Assembly (NCBI GenBank): GCA_023257915.1
Contig: JALRBB010000214.1
Coordinates: forward strand, 1-8,874
Direction of reading: 5' to 3'
Source: Quisquiliibacterium sp.
GTDB lineage: Bacteria > Pseudomonadota > Gammaproteobacteria > Burkholderiales > Burkholderiaceae_E
Length of the DNA: 8,874 nt
The notes under the pieces: generated by a model
Told to the model about the DNA's origin: nothing
What the model saw: the letters and a program-made list of their open reading frames with translations, nothing else
Database searches by the model: none
Shown here: positions 6,378 through 8,874 of the stretch, piece by piece
How positions within the stretch are numbered: the first letter of the stretch is position 1
How the letters are laid out: every line of letters starts with the position of its first letter
Made by a program: the position numbers and the translations under genes

Positions 6378-7226
6378 ATGAACTGGACCAAGCTGATCAG
6401 CCCCGAGGAACTCGCCACGATCATCGATCGCTGCGTCGTCATCGACTGCCGGCACAACCTGCTAGACCCGGACGACGGCCCGAGCGCCTACGCGGCGCAG
6501 CACCTGCCCGGAGCGCGCTTCCTGCATCAGGACACTGACCTGGCAGGTCCGAAAAACGGTCGCAACGGCCGTCACCCACTGCCGGAGCGCGAGCAACTGG
6601 CCGCGCGATTGCGCGCTGCCGGGCTCAACCGCGACCAGCAACTGGTGGCCTACGACGACCATGGCGGCATGTATGCGGGCCGACTTTGGTGGCTGGCGCG
6701 CTGGCTCGGTCATCAGCAGGTTGCGGTACTCGATGGCGGAATGAGCGCCTGGAAAAAGGCAGGGTTTCCGACCACGGCTGAACTTCCCTCGCCCACCGGC
6801 GGCGATTTCAACATTGGCGACTCACTGGCACCCCTGGTCACGGTCGAACGGCTCAACGCCCAACTTGGCAGCGGTGAACTGCTGGTCGTCGATGCGCGTG
6901 CCCGTGAGCGCTATGCGGGTCAGAGCGAACCGATTGATCCGGTTGCCGGACACATCCCGGGCGCCCTGAACCGGCCGTTTCAGAGCAACCTGCGTCCCGA
7001 CGGACGCTTCAAGCCGGCGGAAGTATTACGCCGTGAATTTGAGCAGTTGATTGGCCACCACACCCCCTCTGCCATCGTGCACTCCTGCGGCTCGGGCGTC
7101 ACAGCCTGTCATAACCTGCTCGCGATGGAACTGGCCGGCATCAGCGGCAGCGCCCTGTACGGCGGCTCCTGGAGCGAATGGTGTGCCGACCCGGCGCGGC
7201 CGGTGGCCACTGGCGATACCCCCTGA
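6378..7226 (+). CDS. 3-mercaptopyruvate sulfurtransferase-like two-domain rhodanese
   Basis: The protein has 282 residues and two rhodanese domains, the usual length for this family. The first (about 5-135) is inactive: AYDDHGGMYAGRLWW stands where a catalytic loop would be, and the domain ends with VLDGGMSAWKKAG. The second (about 150-275) has VDARARERYAG (171-181) and GHIPGALNRP (191-200). Its active-site loop is HSCGSGVTAC with catalytic Cys237. The CGSGVTA form, with small uncharged residues rather than CRKGVT, is typical of enzymes that take sulfur from 3-mercaptopyruvate rather than thiosulfate, so the SseA type is preferred over thiosulfate sulfurtransferase. It is cytosolic, with no signal peptide. 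The ATG has only a weak Shine-Dalgarno sequence. The 16-bp gap after the Rieske gene suggests translation from the same message. A second Cys (244) ends the loop and could form a redox pair, which is inference. Confidence 0.92.
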   Translation: MNWTKLISPEELATIIDRCVVIDCRHNLLDPDDGPSAYAAQHLPGARFLHQDTDLAGPKNGRNGRHPLPEREQLAARLRAAGLNRDQQLVAYDDHGGMYAGRLWWLARWLGHQQVAVLDGGMSAWKKAGFPTTAELPSPTGGDFNIGDSLAPLVTVERLNAQLGSGELLVVDARARERYAGQSEPIDPVAGHIPGALNRPFQSNLRPDGRFKPAEVLRREFEQLIGHHTPSAIVHSCGSGVTACHNLLAMELAGISGSALYGGSWSEWCADPARPVATGDTP

Positions 7227-7259
7227 CCTAGCACCGCCATCAAGGCTGCAGCATGTCCA

Positions 7260-8042
7260 TCAATGATCGTGCAAGGGTGCGGTGATCAGCGCAATCGTCA
7301 CCACCCCGAGTAGCATCAACAGCAACTGAGTCCAGGAATCGCTGCGCCGACTCCTGGTCTGCCGGTGCATATCCGGCACCAGATCGGCGAGCGCGACATA
7401 GATGAAGCTGGCGGCTGACACCATCAGCACATACGGGATCGCGCGCTCCGCGTCGCCAAGCAGATAGTAGCCAAGCACGCCACCCAACACCGCCGACAAA
7501 CCGGACAGCACGTTGTAGAACAGTGCCCTGGCGCGTGAGTAGCCGGCGTTCAGCAATACGATGAAATCGCCGATCTCCTGTGGGATCTCGTGTGCAGCAA
7601 TTGCCGCAGTGGTCAGCCAGCCAAGCCGCACGTCTGCGATGAACGCAGCCGCAATCATCACCCCGTCGGTGAAATTGTGGATGCCATCGCCGACCAGGAT
7701 CAGCATGCCCTGTGGCCCCGCTTCGTGGCGATCATGGCCGTGCTCATGCGAGTGCCCGTCGCCTTCGTAGTGATGGCTGTGCCGCAACACCGAGATCTTT
7801 TCGAGCAGAAAGAAACCGAGTAAGCCGGCAAGCAGGGTGGCGCTCAGCGCATGAAGATCAGCACCTGACTCAATCGATTCCGGCAACAAGTGCAAAACCG
7901 CCGTACCGAGCAGTAATCCCGCCGACAGACTGACCAATCGATGGACCACGCGGGTCAGCACGGTCAGAGACAGGGCGGCGGCCGCGATCACACTGACTGC
8001 TCCGCCGAGCAGCGTCGCGATGATGATGTTCAGCAAGGTCAC
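7260..8042 (-). CDS. ZIP-family divalent metal transporter (LIV-1-like)
   Basis: This 260-residue inner-membrane protein has about seven or eight hydrophobic segments, with the first near residues 4-29. A His-rich cytoplasmic-type loop at 88-106 contains ten His in 19 residues. The transport motifs follow: HNFTDG (122-127) in the fourth segment and HEIPQEIGD (151-159) in the fifth, which supply the binuclear metal site in ZIP proteins. The fifth-segment motif resembles the HEIPHEIGD signature of the LIV-1 branch, but with Gln in place of the second His. Zinc or iron uptake is the likely role. E. coli ZupT is a more distant relative, so I give no symbol. The start is GTG: an in-frame TAG lies five codons upstream and no ATG is available before the first membrane segment. 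The Shine-Dalgarno sequence is weak. It follows polA on the same strand after 140 bp and meets the sulfurtransferase gene tail to tail 33 bp apart. Confidence 0.92.
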   Translation of the reverse strand: MTLLNIIIATLLGGAVSVIAAAALSLTVLTRVVHRLVSLSAGLLLGTAVLHLLPESIESGADLHALSATLLAGLLGFFLLEKISVLRHSHHYEGDGHSHEHGHDRHEAGPQGMLILVGDGIHNFTDGVMIAAAFIADVRLGWLTTAAIAAHEIPQEIGDFIVLLNAGYSRARALFYNVLSGLSAVLGGVLGYYLLGDAERAIPYVLMVSAASFIYVALADLVPDMHRQTRSRRSDSWTQLLLMLLGVVTIALITAPLHDH

Positions 8043-8182
8043 GATCGGGATGTCTTTCTAGATAGGTGCGGCGCACAGGCGCGAGGCGTTGATTTGAGAA
8101 GCACACAAGTCCGACGGGCTGCGAGGGCGGCCAGGCGTCAAGCCATCTGCGTCAGCTCACCCGGCGTTCAGTGCATCATCGG
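8043..8182. other. Intergenic region between polA and the ZIP gene
   Basis: These 140 bp must hold the end of the polA transcript and any promoter of the ZIP gene. I found no clear -10/-35 pair, no convincing intrinsic terminator and no Zur-like palindrome. Two TGACGC copies occur on the minus strand near 8135-8155 and are probably chance. Confidence 0.5.
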
Positions 8183-8874
8183 TCAGTGCGCCTTCTCCCA
8201 GTTGATCCCCACGCCAACTTCGACTTCGAGCGGGACACTCAGCGTGGCTACGCCGGTCATCAGCCTGGCCAAATTGGTGCGTACCGTCTCGAGTTCGTCG
8301 TCGGGCACCTCCAGCACCAGTTCATCATGCACCTGCATGATCAGCGCGCTTCGCATCTTGTCACGCTCGAGCCAGTCTTGCACCGCGACCATCGACAGCT
8401 TGATCAGATCGGCTGCGGTTCCCTGCATCGGTGCATTGATCGCTGCGCGCTCGGCAGCCTGGCGTCGCGGCCCGTTCGGGCTGTTGATCTCCGCAAGCCA
8501 CAGCCGGCGTCCGAACACGGTTTCGACGTATCCCTGCGACCTGGCGAGTTCACGAGTCTGGTCCATGTAGTCCTTGACCCGCGCATAACGCGCGAAGTAA
8601 CGATCGATGTAATTCTTCGCAGCGTCGCGCCCGATACCCAGGTTGGCTGCCAGTCCGAATGCGCTCATGCCGTAGATCAAACCGAAATTGATCACCTTGG
8701 CGGTGCGGCGCTGCTCGGCATCCACTTCATCCGCAGGAACCCCGAAAATCTCGGCGGCCGTGGCGCGATGCACGTCGGAGCCCTGCTCGAAAGCAGCAAC
8801 CAGGCGCTCATCGCCGGAGATGTGCGCCATGATCCTGAGCTCGATCTGCGAATAGTCGGCGGACATGATCTGCG
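8183..8874 (-). CDS. polA: DNA polymerase I, C-terminal palm and fingers (5' end outside window)
   Basis: The visible part is about the last 230 residues of a family A DNA polymerase, which fills gaps during Okazaki fragment maturation and excision repair. It includes motif A ([10 protein letters not shown], with the first catalytic Asp), motif B on the O-helix ([14 protein letters not shown], with the nucleotide-contacting Arg, Lys and Tyr), QGTAADLIK, and motif C ([11 protein letters not shown], with the second catalytic Asp). The end, [10 protein letters not shown], matches the usual polA C-terminus. The reading frame continues through the window edge, so the 5'-nuclease and 3'-5' exonuclease domains lie outside. 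Only the ordinary terminal TGA at 8183-8185 is seen, with no frameshift. No intrinsic terminator is evident directly after the stop. Confidence 0.98.
   Translation of the reverse strand, partial: QIMSADYSQIELRIMAHISGDERLVAAFEQGSDVHRATAAEIFGVPADEVDAEQRRTAKVINFGLIYGMSAFGLAANLGIGRDAAKNYIDRYFARYARVKDYMDQTRELARSQGYVETVFGRRLWLAEINSPNGPRRQAAERAAINAPMQGTAADLIKLSMVAVQDWLERDKMRSALIMQVHDELVLEVPDDELETVRTNLARLMTGVATLSVPLEVEVGVGINWEKAH

Noticed and set aside
8043..8182. Zur or Fur operator in front of the ZIP gene
   Set aside because: No palindrome resembling either consensus was found. The short TCTAGA near 8055 is too small to count.

Overview
The window is a GC-rich, densely packed chromosomal segment, most likely from a betaproteobacterium. 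The protein sequences look proteobacterial throughout. The core arrangement is xseB-ispA-dxs followed directly by a FolE2-type GTP cyclohydrolase gene, with a Rieske oxygenase gene divergent from xseB. From memory I associate this with Burkholderiales-type genomes. I could not run a taxonomic search, so the assignment below the class Betaproteobacteria is open. There is no sign of a mobile element, CRISPR array, tRNA or rRNA.

Layout, left to right. (1) Plus strand: the C-terminus of a GNAT-like acetyltransferase (1-138), then yajQ (212-697). (2) A minus-strand operon read from right to left: xseB (4814-4515), ispA (4518-3598), dxs (3521-1608) and folE2 (1568-747). It meets yajQ tail to tail at a GC-rich hairpin. 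(3) A 440-bp divergent gap (4815-5254). This gap is not empty: it holds what looks like a 6S RNA gene (about 4961-5094) with a sigma70-like -10 box in front and a hairpin plus T-rich terminator behind, then two further hairpins in the leader of the next gene. (4) Plus strand: a Rieske non-heme iron oxygenase alpha-subunit-like gene (5255-6361) and a two-domain 3-mercaptopyruvate sulfurtransferase-like gene (6378-7226), probably cotranscribed. (5) Minus strand: a LIV-1-like ZIP metal transporter (8042-7260), and upstream of it the C-terminal part of DNA polymerase I (polA), which runs off the right edge.

Functionally, Dxs makes 1-deoxy-D-xylulose 5-phosphate, the entry to the MEP isoprenoid pathway, and IspA condenses its C5 products into farnesyl diphosphate. 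XseB is the small subunit of exonuclease VII and is an old genomic neighbour rather than a pathway partner. FolE2 starts tetrahydrofolate synthesis from GTP and is probably translated from the same transcript. The Rieske protein has all the expected metal ligands but no reductase, ferredoxin or beta subunit in the window, so its substrate and electron donor are unknown.

The most notable item is the 6S RNA candidate. It was recognised from its fold (closing stem, central bubble with a small hairpin on its 3' side, apical stem) and from short sequence matches to E. coli 6S RNA as I remember it. The rest of the window is largely ordinary housekeeping sequence. I do not see a convincing undescribed multi-gene system here.
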